NCBI RefSeq assembly: GCF_907163085.1
Contig: NZ_CAJQTX010000006.1
Location: 401,960 to 465,959, forward strand
Reading direction: 5' to 3'
DNA from: Candidatus Accumulibacter sp. ACC003
GTDB lineage: Bacteria; Pseudomonadota; Gammaproteobacteria; Burkholderiales; Rhodocyclaceae
DNA length: 64,000 nucleotides
Part shown: piece by piece, positions 49,733 through 60,500 of the stretch
Layout: each line of letters starts with the position of its first letter
Position numbering within the stretch: position 1 is the first letter of the stretch
Position numbers and translations under genes: made by a program
Notes under the pieces: generated by a model
The model's input: only the letters and a program-made list of their open reading frames with translations
Databases searched by the model: none
Told to the model about the DNA's origin: nothing

Positions 49733-52492
49733 TCAGGCTAGCTCTGCGCTGGCGACGTGCGCCGCTCGATCGGCGACGATTTGCCGCAGTTCCGGTATGC
49801 ACGATCCGCAAAAGGTACCGCATTTCCGCTTTTCCTGCAGTATCGCCAGCGTCGCGCCAGCCTCGAGGTCGGCCCTGATCTGCGCTTCGCTGACGTCGGC
49901 ACAGTTGCAGAGCACGCGGCTGCGCTGCGGCAGTTTGCCCGGTCGCCGGCCGATCGGGGCGACTGCCCAACGGATCAGCGCCGGGTCGAGGCCGCCGTCG
50001 GCGCCTCCACCCTCGCCCGCGTCGGCCATGACGTCCTTGAGCCACGACTGCGCCTGGGTTTCGCCGGCCAGGCGGACGCCGATCAGTTGGCCATCGGCGG
50101 TGAGCGCTCGCTTGCTGATCTGGCGGCGGTGATCGGCATAGACGATCGCCGCGTGCTCGACGCCGAGGCCGAACAGGGCGTCGATTTCCAGCAGCCGGCT
50201 CTCCGGCAGGGCTTCGCCATGCGCCGCCTGGAAGACCACCAGCGGTGCGCCGCGACCGTAGAGGCCGACGCTGGCGAAGGCGAAGTCGCCGAGCAGCGTG
50301 CGCGCTTTTTTGAGGAGGGGAAGGGCTGCCAGTTCGCCAGTGCCGGCCTTGCGCAGAACGACCAGTTGCCACGGCAGGGCGGCCTTGCTGACGGCGACGG
50401 CGGCGTGCTTGAGTTCGGGTTGCTGCGAGAAGGGGTCGCACGCCGAGAGCGTCAGCGCGTTGACGCCGGCGCTGTTCATGAACTGGCTGCCCCAGTGCAT
50501 GGGCAACCAGGCGCGGCCGCGCACCAGGCCGGCGTCGGCCGCGACGCGCACATGAATGTCGCCGCGCGGATTGGTGACGCGCACCAGATCGCCGGCGGCG
50601 AGGCTGCGCTGGCGCAGGTCGGCGGGGTGCATCGACAGCAGCGGCTGGTCGTCGAGATTGAACAGCCGGGCGACGGTGCCGGTACGGCTCATGCCGTGCC
50701 ATTGATCGCGCAGGCGGCCAGAGAGCAGGGCGATCGGATACGCGGCGTCGGTGGCTTCGGCAGTTGGCCGATGCTCGACCTTGACGAAGCGGGCGCGGCC
50801 GCTGGGTGTCGGGAAGATCCCATCGGTATAGAGACGCCGGTGGCCCTTGCTGGCGCCCTCGGGAAATGGCCATTGTTGCGGGCCGACGGCGTCGAGCAGG
50901 GCATAGCTGAGGCCGCTAATGTCGAGGTCGCGGCCGCGGGTGCTCTCGCGATGTTCTTTGAAGATCGCTTCGGGATCACGGTAGGGAAACAGTTGCCCGG
51001 TCAGTGGCTGCCCGAGGCGGGCGCCGAGCCGGCGCGCGAAGTCGACGACAATTTCCCAGTCGGGCCGCGCTTCACCGGGTGCGGCAACGGCCGGCGTGAG
51101 GTGCGTGATGCAGCGCTCGGAGTTGGTGACCGTACCTTCCTTTTCTCCCCAGGTCGTCGCCGGCAGCAGCAGGTCGGCGTAGGCGGCGGTGTCGGTGTTG
51201 GCATAGGCTTCCTGGAGGACGACGAACTCGGCGGCGTCGAGCGCGGCGCGCACGGCGCTCTGGTCGGGTAGCGATTGCGCGGGGTTGGTGCAGGCGATCC
51301 AGACCGCCTTGATCTCGCCGCGCTTGAGTGCGGCAAAGAGTTCGACTGCTGCCTTGCCGGGCTGCGCGGGCACCGACGGCACGCCCCACAGGCGCGCGAC
51401 TTCGGCGCGGTGTTCGGCGTTGGCGAGGTCGCGGTGCGCCGAAAGCAGGTTGGCCAGGCCACCGACTTCGCGGCCGCCCATGGCGTTCGGCTGGCCGGTC
51501 AGCGAGAAGGGGCCGGCACCCGGGCGACCGATTTGCCCGGTTGCCAGGTGCAGGTGGATCAGTGCGGCGTTGTTGTGCGTGCCGTGCGACGACTGGTTGA
51601 GGCCCTGGCAATAGAGTGACAGCGCCGCGGCGGCATTGCCGAACCAGCGCGCGGCCTGGATGATCTCGGCTTCGGCGAGCTCGCAGATGCCGGCGACGAC
51701 CGCCGGCGGGTACGCGGCGACGCTCTCTTCGAGCGCGGCAAAGCCCTCGGTATGGGCGGAAATATAGTCGCGATCGACGAGTTCTTCGGCGAGCATGACG
51801 TGCAACAGGCCCATGTACAGCGCGATGTCGGTGCCGGGCTTCAGTGGCAGGTGCAGGTCGGCGATGGCGGCGGTTTCGCTGCGCCGTGGGTCGACGACGA
51901 TGATCCGCAGGTCGGGATTGGCGGCGCGCGCATCCTCGATGCGGCGGAAGACGATCGGGTGCGCGATCGCCGGGTTGGCGCCGGCGATCAGCAGGCAATC
52001 GCTGTCGTCGATATCCTCGTAGCAGCACGGCGGTGCGTCGGCGCCGAGCGTCTGCTTGTAGCCGGCCACCGCCGACGACATGCACAGCCGTGAGTTGGTG
52101 TCGACGTTGTTGGTGCCGATCAGCCCCTTGGCGAGTTTGTTGAAGACGTAGTAGTCCTCGGTCAGCAACTGTCCGGAAATGTAGAAGGCGACACTGTCCG
52201 GACCGTGCGCGGCGATGGTCTCGGCAAAGCGCTCGGCGGCGTGTTCGAGTGCTTGGTCCCAGCCGACGCGCTGGCGCGGCAGCGCGCGCTGCGGCCGCAG
52301 TTGCGGGTGCAGCAGGCGATAGTCGGCGCGCGCGGTGAGGTGCAGCGACGCCCCCTTGGTGCACAGACGACCGGCGTTGGCGGGGTGCTCGGGGTCACCA
52401 CGGACGCCGACGATTCGCTCGTCGTCGGTTTCGATCAGTAGGCCGCAGCCGACGCCGCAGTAACAACAGGTAGATTTGACGTGCTTGTTCAT
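49733..52492 (-). CDS. nasA: Assimilatory nitrate reductase catalytic subunit with BFD-type tail (NasA)
   Basis: Molybdopterin enzyme of 919 residues reducing nitrate to nitrite for assimilation, cytoplasmic. The start at 52492 (MNKHVKSTCCYCGVGCGL) has AGGAG 9 bases upstream. The [4Fe-4S] ligands are C-x2-C-x3-C in CCYCGVGCGL and GRLCTKG. GTNNVDTNSRLCMSSAVAGY is the Mo-cofactor region. The C-terminal BFD-like [2Fe-2S] domain has VLCNCADVSE and CGTFCGSCIPEL, normal for NasA proteins that take electrons from NAD(P)H or ferredoxin partners. No NasB-type partner is seen here. Confidence 0.93.
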   Translation of the reverse strand: MNKHVKSTCCYCGVGCGLLIETDDERIVGVRGDPEHPANAGRLCTKGASLHLTARADYRLLHPQLRPQRALPRQRVGWDQALEHAAERFAETIAAHGPDSVAFYISGQLLTEDYYVFNKLAKGLIGTNNVDTNSRLCMSSAVAGYKQTLGADAPPCCYEDIDDSDCLLIAGANPAIAHPIVFRRIEDARAANPDLRIIVVDPRRSETAAIADLHLPLKPGTDIALYMGLLHVMLAEELVDRDYISAHTEGFAALEESVAAYPPAVVAGICELAEAEIIQAARWFGNAAAALSLYCQGLNQSSHGTHNNAALIHLHLATGQIGRPGAGPFSLTGQPNAMGGREVGGLANLLSAHRDLANAEHRAEVARLWGVPSVPAQPGKAAVELFAALKRGEIKAVWIACTNPAQSLPDQSAVRAALDAAEFVVLQEAYANTDTAAYADLLLPATTWGEKEGTVTNSERCITHLTPAVAAPGEARPDWEIVVDFARRLGARLGQPLTGQLFPYRDPEAIFKEHRESTRGRDLDISGLSYALLDAVGPQQWPFPEGASKGHRRLYTDGIFPTPSGRARFVKVEHRPTAEATDAAYPIALLSGRLRDQWHGMSRTGTVARLFNLDDQPLLSMHPADLRQRSLAAGDLVRVTNPRGDIHVRVAADAGLVRGRAWLPMHWGSQFMNSAGVNALTLSACDPFSQQPELKHAAVAVSKAALPWQLVVLRKAGTGELAALPLLKKARTLLGDFAFASVGLYGRGAPLVVFQAAHGEALPESRLLEIDALFGLGVEHAAIVYADHRRQISKRALTADGQLIGVRLAGETQAQSWLKDVMADAGEGGGADGGLDPALIRWAVAPIGRRPGKLPQRSRVLCNCADVSEAQIRADLEAGATLAILQEKRKCGTFCGSCIPELRQIVADRAAHVASAELA

Positions 52493-52663
52493 CGTTTTTG
52501 GCTCCTGCTGGTGCAAAGCAACAGCCGTGCCAGGAACGCGAATCCTTGATTTGGCTGGCGCCGCGGCGTTGCCGACGCCGATCTCGCCTGGCCGGGCGCC
52601 TGTTCCTGGTGCGCTGCGACGCCGGGCCGCCTCAAGGCGGGGCGGCGGACACGCGCAGCAGCG

Positions 52664-53479
52664 TCAGTGCAGACCCGTCTTGTAGAAATAGACCAGCGTC
52701 AGCACGCTACCCAGGACGACGATGAAGCGACGCAAGCTGCGCGCCGAAATACGGCGGGCGAAAAGGCCGCCGCCATAGCCGCCGAGCGTGCCGGTAACGA
52801 CCATGACCAGGGTGTGCGGCCAGGAGACCGCGCCGGCGATGACGAAGGTGAGCACGGCAACCGAGTAGATCACCGCCGACAGCCAGTTCTTCAGGGCGTT
52901 GATTTCGTGTACGTCGTCGAAACCCTGGATGGCCAGCGCCGAGAGCATCAGGATGCCCATGCCGGCGCCAAAGAAGCCGCCGTAAATCGACACCAGCAAT
53001 TGAAAAACAAAGCCGGCCGGCCCGATATGCCGGTCGCCGCTGCTGCGATCGCCGCTTCTGCCGTCGTTGCCGCCGGCGGGCGCTTGCAGGCGGGCGACCA
53101 GGCGCGAGATCTGCGGGCTGAAGGCGAACAGCACCGTCGCGACGAGCAGCAGCCAGGGGATCAGCTTCGAGAAAGCGGCGTTCGAAGTGGCAAGCAGCAG
53201 CAGGCCACCGGCGGCACCGCCGATGAAGGCGACCAGGGTCAGCAGCGGCAGCGACTTCCTGAAGCGCATCAATTCGTTGCGAAATGCCCAGGCGGCGGCC
53301 AGGCTGCCCGGCCACAGCGCCACCGAGTTGCTGGCGTTGGCCATCACCGGCGGTACGCCGACCGCGAGCAGCGCCGGAAACGACAGGAAAGTGCCACCGC
53401 CGGCGAGTGAGTTCATCGCGCCGGCCGCGAAAGCGGCGACGCCGATCAACGAGTAGGTGGCAAGCAGGCTGACGTCCAT
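52664..53479 (-). CDS. TSUP-family (TauE/SafE) membrane transporter
   Basis: 271 residues with about eight helices. The start is the ATG at 53479 (MDVSLLATYSLIGVAAFAAG). GAMNSLAGGGTFLSFPALLA and the duplicate GFFGAGMGILMLSALAIQGF are the two TSUP repeats. Such proteins are proposed to export sulfonate, sulfite or related anions; next to nitrate reductase genes the substrate could be nitrite or sulfite, which is inference. Confidence 0.88.
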   Translation of the reverse strand: MDVSLLATYSLIGVAAFAAGAMNSLAGGGTFLSFPALLAVGVPPVMANASNSVALWPGSLAAAWAFRNELMRFRKSLPLLTLVAFIGGAAGGLLLLATSNAAFSKLIPWLLLVATVLFAFSPQISRLVARLQAPAGGNDGRSGDRSSGDRHIGPAGFVFQLLVSIYGGFFGAGMGILMLSALAIQGFDDVHEINALKNWLSAVIYSVAVLTFVIAGAVSWPHTLVMVVTGTLGGYGGGLFARRISARSLRRFIVVLGSVLTLVYFYKTGLH

Positions 53480-53624
53480 GGCGGCGGTGACCTTGCGGCG
53501 ACGCTTCGAGCGGGTGGGAAATGACGGCAATGCGCTTTGGCAGAGCGCTGCTCAAGGTGGCCTGGAGTGTAGCACCGCGGCCAGGAAAGCGAGTTCACGC
53601 GACTGGACGGGGTGCCAAAAAAAG

Positions 53625-53647
53625 GGGCCATCGTCCACCGATGGCCC
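53625..53647 (-). terminator. Rho-independent terminator of the nar operon
   Basis: Perfect 9-bp stem GGGCCATCG / CGATGGCCC with a 5-base loop, followed on the minus strand by seven T residues (A run at 53617-53623 on plus). It lies about 175 bases after the PpiC-like stop and before the TSUP gene, closing the nar transcript. Confidence 0.85.
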
Positions 53648-53821
53648 TCCTTGTTCACCGCCGATGACGTGCGCTCAGCCGATTCTGAAAATCCGCGAGT
53701 CCGAAGCCGAGTTCAGCGTGACGCTGATCGCTTGCTGGTGCGTCATCGGGCCCGCAAACTGCCGCCGACCGGGGGCGAGGCGAGGAACGGCATTGCTGGT
53801 GAGCGCGGCGTCGTTTCCGCG

Positions 53822-54610
53822 CTACTGCACCAGCGGCGTAGCCGCAGCGTCGAGGTCGACACCTTCGACGGTCGCCGCGCCGGCCAGCAGACGCACGTAT
53901 TGGCGCAGCGCGGTGATGAAGGACTGTTGACGCAAGGAATTGGCGACTGCGCCGCGGACTGCCTCGAACGACTGCGCCACGCCCGCCTGGCGCTCCTGTA
54001 CCTCGACGACGTGCAGCCCGAAACGGCTATGCACGAGCAAGGGCAGCACCCCGACGCCGACCTGCGCGAACAGCTCGCGGGCGAACTCTGGTGCGCAATC
54101 GCCTGTTTCAAGCCAGCCCAACTCGCCGCCCTCGGCGCCGCTGGGACAATTGGACCACTGGCGTGCGGCATTGGCAAAACCCTCGTTCGCTCGGCCGTCG
54201 TGGCAACGCACATCGAGCAGGGTGGCTTCCGCTCGCTGGCGCAAGGCCGCCACGTCCACCCCCGGCGTTACGGCAAACAGGATGTGCCGCGCGCGCACAC
54301 GTTCGCCGCTACGGTAGGCGGCTTCGTGTGCGGCATGGTGGCGACGGCAGGCTTCCTCCGAAGGCTCGGGTGAGGCCAGCTCACGTTCGAGCAGCGCCTC
54401 GATGGCATCTGATGCGGCCTCGCTGATCACCCCGTCGCCCGACGGCGCGTCACTGGCGGCGAGCAGGCCGGCCGTCTGCGCCGCCTGACGCAGCAATTCG
54501 GTGCACGCGCGTTGGCGCAATTCCTCGGCGGCTGGCGTTTCGCCAGCGCTGTTAAGGGCGATTCCGTTGATGCGGGCCACTCGCTCATCGACCGTCGTAT
54601 GGGTACTCAT
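53822..54610 (-). CDS. PpiC/NifM-type peptidyl-prolyl isomerase of the nar operon
   Basis: 262 residues. The parvulin domain is in the C-terminal half: ARHILFAVTPGVDVAALRQR, QWSNCPSGAEGGELGWLETG and PLLVHSRFGLHVVEVQERQ. The N-terminal half is helical with no signal peptide, so it is cytoplasmic, like NifM-type chaperones. Proteobacterial nar operons often end in such a gene; it may assist folding of NarGHI. 21 bases separate it from narI. Confidence 0.88.
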   Translation of the reverse strand: MSTHTTVDERVARINGIALNSAGETPAAEELRQRACTELLRQAAQTAGLLAASDAPSGDGVISEAASDAIEALLERELASPEPSEEACRRHHAAHEAAYRSGERVRARHILFAVTPGVDVAALRQRAEATLLDVRCHDGRANEGFANAARQWSNCPSGAEGGELGWLETGDCAPEFARELFAQVGVGVLPLLVHSRFGLHVVEVQERQAGVAQSFEAVRGAVANSLRQQSFITALRQYVRLLAGAATVEGVDLDAAATPLVQ

Positions 54611-54631
54611 GCCAGACCTTTCGTGAGTGTT

Positions 54632-55378
54632 TCAGAAACCGGCGCCGGGCTGGCGCGGCTCGTTGTAGCCGGCAGGGAGGTTGAGCTGTCGGCTGCGTAC
54701 CACCTGATGCGGACGAAAGACGTAGGCCAGCGTGGCAAAGCCGCTCCAGACGTGCACCAGACGGCTGAACGGGAAGAGCAGAAAAATCGTCATGCCGAGA
54801 ACCAGATGCACCTTGTACGGCCAGGCGATTCCGGCCAGGCCAGCGGCGTCGCCGACGCGGAAAGTGAATACGCCCTGCGCCCAGTCGCCAAGAAGCAACA
54901 TCACGCTGCCATCGGCATGGGCAAACGAGAACGGCAGGGTGATCAGGCCAAGCGTCAGCTGTACCCAGAGGATGATCAGGATGGCCAGGTCGGTGCGGTG
55001 GCTGGTCAAGCGGATGCGGTCGTCGGACATGCGGCGATGGATCAGCAGGCTCAGGCCGATGAAGCAGAAGAAGCCGGCCACGCCGCCCGCGGACATGGCG
55101 AGCACTTGCTTGTGGGCCGCACTGATGAACGGCTCGTAGACCCAGTGCGGCGTCAGCAGGCCGACCGCGTGACCAAAGAATAGAAACAGGATGCCGACGT
55201 GGAACAGGTTACTGCCCCAGCGCAGCGTGCCGGTACGCAGCATTTGCGACGAGTCGCTCTTCCACGTGTACTGATCGCGGTCGAAGCGAGCGAGGCTGCC
55301 CATCAGGAAAACCGACAGGCAAATGTACGGGTAATAGGAAAAGAAGAAGGTGTGCAGATAGGACTGAAAGGCGTTCAT
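54632..55378 (-). CDS. narI: Respiratory nitrate reductase gamma subunit NarI (cytochrome b)
   Basis: 248 residues from the ATG at 55378. Five helices; heme-ligating histidines in FHVGILFLFFGHAVGLL and in the C-terminal VHLVLGMTIFLLFPFSRLVH. It oxidises quinol at the periplasmic side and delivers electrons to NarH. The ATG overlaps the narJ stop. The upstream frame extension to 55462 lies in narJ and is a shadow. Confidence 0.96.
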   Translation of the reverse strand: MNAFQSYLHTFFFSYYPYICLSVFLMGSLARFDRDQYTWKSDSSQMLRTGTLRWGSNLFHVGILFLFFGHAVGLLTPHWVYEPFISAAHKQVLAMSAGGVAGFFCFIGLSLLIHRRMSDDRIRLTSHRTDLAILIILWVQLTLGLITLPFSFAHADGSVMLLLGDWAQGVFTFRVGDAAGLAGIAWPYKVHLVLGMTIFLLFPFSRLVHVWSGFATLAYVFRPHQVVRSRQLNLPAGYNEPRQPGAGF

Positions 55379-56058
55379 GCGACCGCTCCTGTTGGGGGGT
55401 TCTTCCGGACAATGTGTATCGGTTTTGGCTGGTCGGGCCGGGTCTGCCCCTGGGCAGAGCAACCGTCGAAAACCACCGGCTCTTCCCAGCTCTCGTCGAG
55501 CGGCTGCTCCGCTGCCACTTCGACGGCCTGCGCGGTGCTGCCCGCCAGTTCGAGCAGCGCGCCAAGAACGCTGGCGTAGCGACTCTGACGCTTGTGCAGG
55601 GCGCCGAAGAGGGCGTTGAGAATGTGTGCCATCTCCTCGAGAAAGGCGCGCGCCTCGCGCGCTGGCTGTGTCGACGCGAACTCGAGAACGGCCGGCAGGT
55701 AGTCGGGCAGTTCGCTGGGCGCCAAATAGAGACCGGCTTTCTCGTAAGTCTGTGCGAGATCGACCATCGCCGGGCCGCGGTCACGCGAATCGCCATGCAC
55801 GTGCTCGAAGAGGTGCAGCGAGGTGGCGCGGCCACGGTCGAAAAGCTCGACGTAGTCGGCTTCGACCTGCAGTGGATGGCTGCGGCCGAGCCAGTCGATC
55901 AGGGTCTCGATTTCGGCCTGACGAGTAGCGGAAAGCGCCGCTTCACGGCGCAGGATGGCGCACATCTCCGGCAGGTGCTGGCGCATCCCGGCATCGGGAT
56001 AGCTGAGCAAGGCGGCCAGCACGCGCAGGCTGCCAGAGGCTAACACGGGTCTTGACAT
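55375..56058 (-). CDS. narJ: Nitrate reductase assembly chaperone NarJ
   Basis: 227 residues, TorD-like helical chaperone for molybdenum cofactor loading of NarG. VLAALLSYPDAGMRQHLPEM and YVELFDRGRATSLHLFEHVH followed by GDSRDRGPAMVDLAQTYEKA are diagnostic. The ATG at 56058 is 2 bases after the narH stop. A C-terminal tail is enriched in Glu and Pro. Confidence 0.95.
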   Translation of the reverse strand: MSRPVLASGSLRVLAALLSYPDAGMRQHLPEMCAILRREAALSATRQAEIETLIDWLGRSHPLQVEADYVELFDRGRATSLHLFEHVHGDSRDRGPAMVDLAQTYEKAGLYLAPSELPDYLPAVLEFASTQPAREARAFLEEMAHILNALFGALHKRQSRYASVLGALLELAGSTAQAVEVAAEQPLDESWEEPVVFDGCSAQGQTRPDQPKPIHIVRKNPPTGAVA

Positions 56059-56060
56059 GC

Positions 56061-57584
56061 TCAGACCTCCAGCTTGATGGGGATGGTGCGCTTCTTCTCG
56101 CTGCCGAAGAGGCTGGTCTCGCCTGTGCCTTCCGAGCAGCCGTTGCCGAATGAGAAGCCGCATCCGCCACGCACGTTGAAGGTGTTCTCGGCGTATTCGC
56201 GATGGGTGCTGGGGATCACGAAACGATCCTCGTAGTTGGCGATGGCCATCACGTGGTACATCTCCTCGACCTCGGCCTGGCTCATGCCGACCTGTTTCAG
56301 AACCGCGGTGTTTACCCGCTGGTCAACGTGCTTCTCGCGCTGGTAGGCACGCATCGCCAGCATCCGTTCGAGCGCGCGTACCACCGGCGCGGTATCGCCC
56401 GCGGTGAGCAGGTTGGCCAGGTACTTGACCGGGATGCGCAATTGCTTGACATCTGGTATTTCGCCGTTGCTGCCGATATCGCCGACGTGCGCTGCGGCGC
56501 TGATTGGCGACAGCGGTGGCACATACCAGACCATCGGCAGCGTGCGGTACTCGGGGTGCAGCGGCAGCGCCACTTTCCACTGCACGGCCATCTTGTAGAC
56601 CGGGCTGTTGCGTGCGGCCTCCATCCACTTGTCGGGAATGCCGTCGATCGCCGCCTGTGCGATGACCGCCGGATCGTTGGGGTCAAGAAAGATCTTGAGT
56701 TGCGCGTGGTAGAGGTCGCGATCGTGCTCGACGCTGGCGGCTTCCTCGATGCGATCGGCGTCGTAGAGCAGGACACCCAGATAGCGAATGCGGCCGACGC
56801 AGGTCTCGGAACAGACCGTCGGCTGGCCGGATTCGATGCGTGGGTAGCAGAAGATGCACTTTTCGGCTTTGCCGCTTTTCCAGTTGTAGTAGATCTTCTT
56901 GTACGGGCAACCGCTGACGCACATCCGCCAGCCGCGGCATTTGTCCTGGTCGATCAGCACGATGCCGTCTTCCTCGCGCTTGTAGATCGACCCCGAGGGG
57001 CAGCTCGCCACGCACGCCGGGTTCAGGCAATGCTCGCACAGGCGCGGCAGGTACATCATGAAGGTGTTCTCGAACTGGCCGTAGATGTCCTTCTGGATGT
57101 CGTCGAAGTTGCGGTCCTTCGAGCGCTTGCTGAACTCGCCGCCGAGGATCTCTTCCCAGTTCGGGCCCCAGACGATCTTGTCCATCTGCTTGCCGGTAAT
57201 CAGACTGCGCGGCCGCGCGGTCGGCGTGGCCTTCATCTGCGGTGCATTCTGCAGATGACCGTAGTCGAAGGTGAAGGGCTCGTAGTAGTCGTCGATCTCC
57301 GGCAGGTTGGGGTTGGCGAAGATGCGCATCAGCATCTTCCACTTGGCGCCCTGGCGCGGCTGGATCGACCCGTCGGCGCGGCGAACCCAGCCGCCGTTCC
57401 ACTTGTCCTGGTTCTCCCATTCCTTGGGATAACCGATGCCGGGTTTGGTCTCGACGTTGTTGAACCAGGCGTATTCGACACCGGGCCGGCTGGTCCACAC
57501 GTTCTTGCAGGTGACTGAACAGGTATGGCAACCGATGCACTTGTCGAGATTGAGCACCATGCCGATTTGTGCGCGTACTTTCAT
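56061..57584 (-). CDS. narH: Respiratory nitrate reductase beta subunit NarH
   Basis: 507 residues, electron-transfer subunit with three [4Fe-4S] and one [3Fe-4S] cluster. Cys groups are CIGCHTCSVTCKNVW at the N-terminus, CEHCLNPACVASCPSG, CRGWRMCVSGCPYKKI (Trp replaces one Cys, giving the [3Fe-4S] cluster) and CIFCYPR with CSETCVGR. The start overlaps the narG stop (ATGA). Confidence 0.98.
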   Translation of the reverse strand: MKVRAQIGMVLNLDKCIGCHTCSVTCKNVWTSRPGVEYAWFNNVETKPGIGYPKEWENQDKWNGGWVRRADGSIQPRQGAKWKMLMRIFANPNLPEIDDYYEPFTFDYGHLQNAPQMKATPTARPRSLITGKQMDKIVWGPNWEEILGGEFSKRSKDRNFDDIQKDIYGQFENTFMMYLPRLCEHCLNPACVASCPSGSIYKREEDGIVLIDQDKCRGWRMCVSGCPYKKIYYNWKSGKAEKCIFCYPRIESGQPTVCSETCVGRIRYLGVLLYDADRIEEAASVEHDRDLYHAQLKIFLDPNDPAVIAQAAIDGIPDKWMEAARNSPVYKMAVQWKVALPLHPEYRTLPMVWYVPPLSPISAAAHVGDIGSNGEIPDVKQLRIPVKYLANLLTAGDTAPVVRALERMLAMRAYQREKHVDQRVNTAVLKQVGMSQAEVEEMYHVMAIANYEDRFVIPSTHREYAENTFNVRGGCGFSFGNGCSEGTGETSLFGSEKKRTIPIKLEV

Positions 57585-60500
57585 GACACTTCTCCATGGG
57601 CTTGCACGGGGCGGACCAACTCGTCGCCGACCGGCGTGTCCAGCCAGTCGATCTTGACCATCTTGCGTACCACCACGAACTCGTCGCGGTTGGTGCCGAT
57701 GGTGCCGTAGTAGTTAAAGCCGTAGCTGAACTGCGCGTAGCCGCCGATCATGTGCGTCGGTTTGAGGACGATCCGCGTCACCGAGTTGTGGATGCCGCCG
57801 CGCGCACCGGTGATCTCCGATCCCGGCGTGTTCACGATCTTCTCCTGCGCGTGGTACATCATCACCATTCCCGGATTGACGCGCTGGCTGACCACGGCCC
57901 GCGCGGCGATCGCGCCGTTGAGGTTGAAGAGCTCGATCCAGTCGTTGTCCACGATGCCGGCGCGTTTGGCGTCGTCTTCACTGAGCCAGACGCACGGTCC
58001 GCCACGACTGAGGGTGAGCATCAGCAGGTTGTCGGTGTAGGTCGAGTGAATCCCCCACTTCTGGTGCGGCGTAATGAAGTTCAGCAGGATTTCGGGGTTG
58101 CCGTTGCTCTTCACGCCATGGATGCCGGCGGTGGTCTTCAGATCGACCGGCGGGCGGTAGCTGACGCAGCCTTCGCCAAACGCCAGCATCCACGGGTGAT
58201 CGAGGTAGAACTGCTGGCGGCCGGTGAGCGTGCGCCACGGAATCAGCTCGTGCACATTGGTGTAGCCGGCATTGTAGGAAACCGTCTCGCTCTCGATGCC
58301 GCTCCAGGTCGGCGACGAGATGATCTTGCGTGGCTGCGCCTGGATATCGCGGAAACGGATCTTCTCGTCCTCGCGGTGCAACGCCAGGTGCCGGTGATCG
58401 CGGCCGGTCTGCTTGCCGAGCGCTTCCCAGGCCTTGACCGCGACGTGGCCGTTGGTTTCCGGCGCCAGCATCATCACCACCTCGCAGGCATCGATGTCGG
58501 TCTCGATCTTCGCCATGCCGAGCGTCGCGCCCTCAGCGCCCACCAGGCCGTTGAGTTCGCCGAGCTGCCTGACTTCGGTTTCGGTATTCCAGGAAATCCC
58601 CTTGCCACCGTTGCCGACCTTGTTCATCAACGGGCCGAGAGCGGTGAAACGCTTATAGACGTTGGGATAGTCGCGTTCGACGACGGCCATCTGCGGTGCG
58701 GTCTTGCCTGGAATCAGGTCGACCTCGCCGCGTTTCCAGTCCTTGACGTCGAGCGCCTGCGCGAGTTCGCCCGGCGTGTCGTGCATCAACGGCGTCAGCA
58801 CCAGATCCTTTTCGACGCCGAGATGGCCGATGCACACTTCGCTGAATTTCATCGCGAAGCCCTTGTAGATATCCCAGTCGCTGCGCGCTTGCCAGGCCGG
58901 GTCTACGGCGGTCGACAGCGGGTGGATGAAGGGGTGCATGTCGCTGGTGTTGAGGTCGTTCTTCTCGTACCAGGTCGCGGTCGGCAGGACGATGTCGGAG
59001 TACAGGCAGGTGGTACTCATGCGGAAGTCAAGCGTGACCAGCAGGTCGAGCTTGCCCTCCGGCGCCTTGTCGTGCCACACCACTTCGCGCGGCTTGGCGT
59101 CGTCGTTACCGAGGTCCTTGCCCTGCACGCCGTGACTGGTGCCGAGCAGATGCTTGAGGAAGTACTCGTGCCCCTTGCCGCTTGAGCCGAGCAGGTTGGA
59201 GCGCCAGACGAACATGTTGCGCGGCCAGTTGGCCGGGTGGTCCGGGTCTTCGCAACTGAGCTGTAGCGAGCCGTCCTTGAGGCCCTTGGCCACATAATCC
59301 CTGGCGTCCATGCCGGCCACCTGAGCATCGCTGACGACCTGCATGGGGTTGGTTTTCAGTTGCGGGGCAGAAGGCAGCCAGCCCATGCGTTCGGCACGCA
59401 CGTTGTAGTCGATCATGCTGCCGCCGTACGCTTTCTTGTCGGCCAGCGGCGACAGGATCTCGTCGATGCCGAGGCGCTCGTAGCGCCACTGGTCGGTATG
59501 CGCGTAGAAGAAGCTGGTGCTGTTCTGCTGGCGCGGCGGGCGGATCCAGTCGAGCGCGAAGGCCAGCGCCGTCCAGCCGGTCTGCGGCCGGAGCTTTTCC
59601 TGGCCGACGTAATGCGCCCAGCCACCACCGCTCTTGCCAATGCAACCGCACATCATCAGGATGTTGATGACGCCACGGTAGTTCATGTCGCAGTGAAACC
59701 AGTGGTTCATCGCCGCGCCGATGATCACCATCGACCGGCCTTCCGTCTTGTCGGCGTTGTCGGCGAACTGGCGGGCGACGGTGATCACCTGCTCGCGCGG
59801 CGTGCCGGTGATGCGCTCCTGCCAGGCCGGCGTATAGGGCGTGTCGTCGTCGTAGTCGGCGGCAGCGAGTTCGCCCGGCAGGCCGCGCGCGACGCCGTAG
59901 TTGGCGGCCTGCAGGTCGAACACCGTGGCGACCAGCGCGTCGCCTTTCGAGCCCAGTGAAATACGCTGCACCGGAACCGTGCGCACCAGCACATCGCCGT
60001 TCTCTCCCGGCCGCAGATTGTTCGGAAAATGCTCGCTGGCGATGCCGCCGAAGTACGGGAAACCGACCTTCGCGCTATCCTCGCCCGGCTGCTCGCCCTC
60101 GAGCAGCGACAGCTTCAGCTTGACCTCGCTCCCTTCCTGCGCTTCCTTCGCTTCGAGGTTCCACTGCCCCTGGTCGGCACGACCATCGGCTCCCCAGCGG
60201 AAACCGATGGCGCCGTTGGGAAGCACTACCCGGCCGCTTTCGTCGAAGGCAACGGTCTTCCAGTCGGGGTTGTTGGCCTGCCCGAGCTGATCATCGAAAT
60301 CGGACGCGCGCAGGTAGCGGTCGGGCACCCGAATCTTCTCGCCACCGGGTAGGACGTGTTCCTTCAACATCACCAGCATCGGCAGGTCGGTATAGCGACG
60401 GGCATAGTTGTCGAAGTAGGTGCTGCGCTTGTCGAAGTAGAACTCTTTCAGGATGACGTGCCCCATCGCCATGGCGACGGCGGCGTCGGTCCCCTGCTTG

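Noticed and set aside
49757-51271. 504-residue plus-strand frame opposite nasA
   Set aside because: Antisense shadow of a gene with clear Fe-S and molybdopterin motifs.
53650-53821. Short minus-strand frame after the PpiC-like stop (MTHQQAISVTLNSASDSRIF...)
   Set aside because: In frame with the PpiC-like gene after its stop and only 24 codons from the ATG; could be a readthrough tail or tiny peptide, but nothing supports it.
57596-59185. 529-residue plus-strand frame opposite narG, with a similar one at 56202-57518 opposite narH
   Set aside because: Shadows of intact nitrate reductase subunits.
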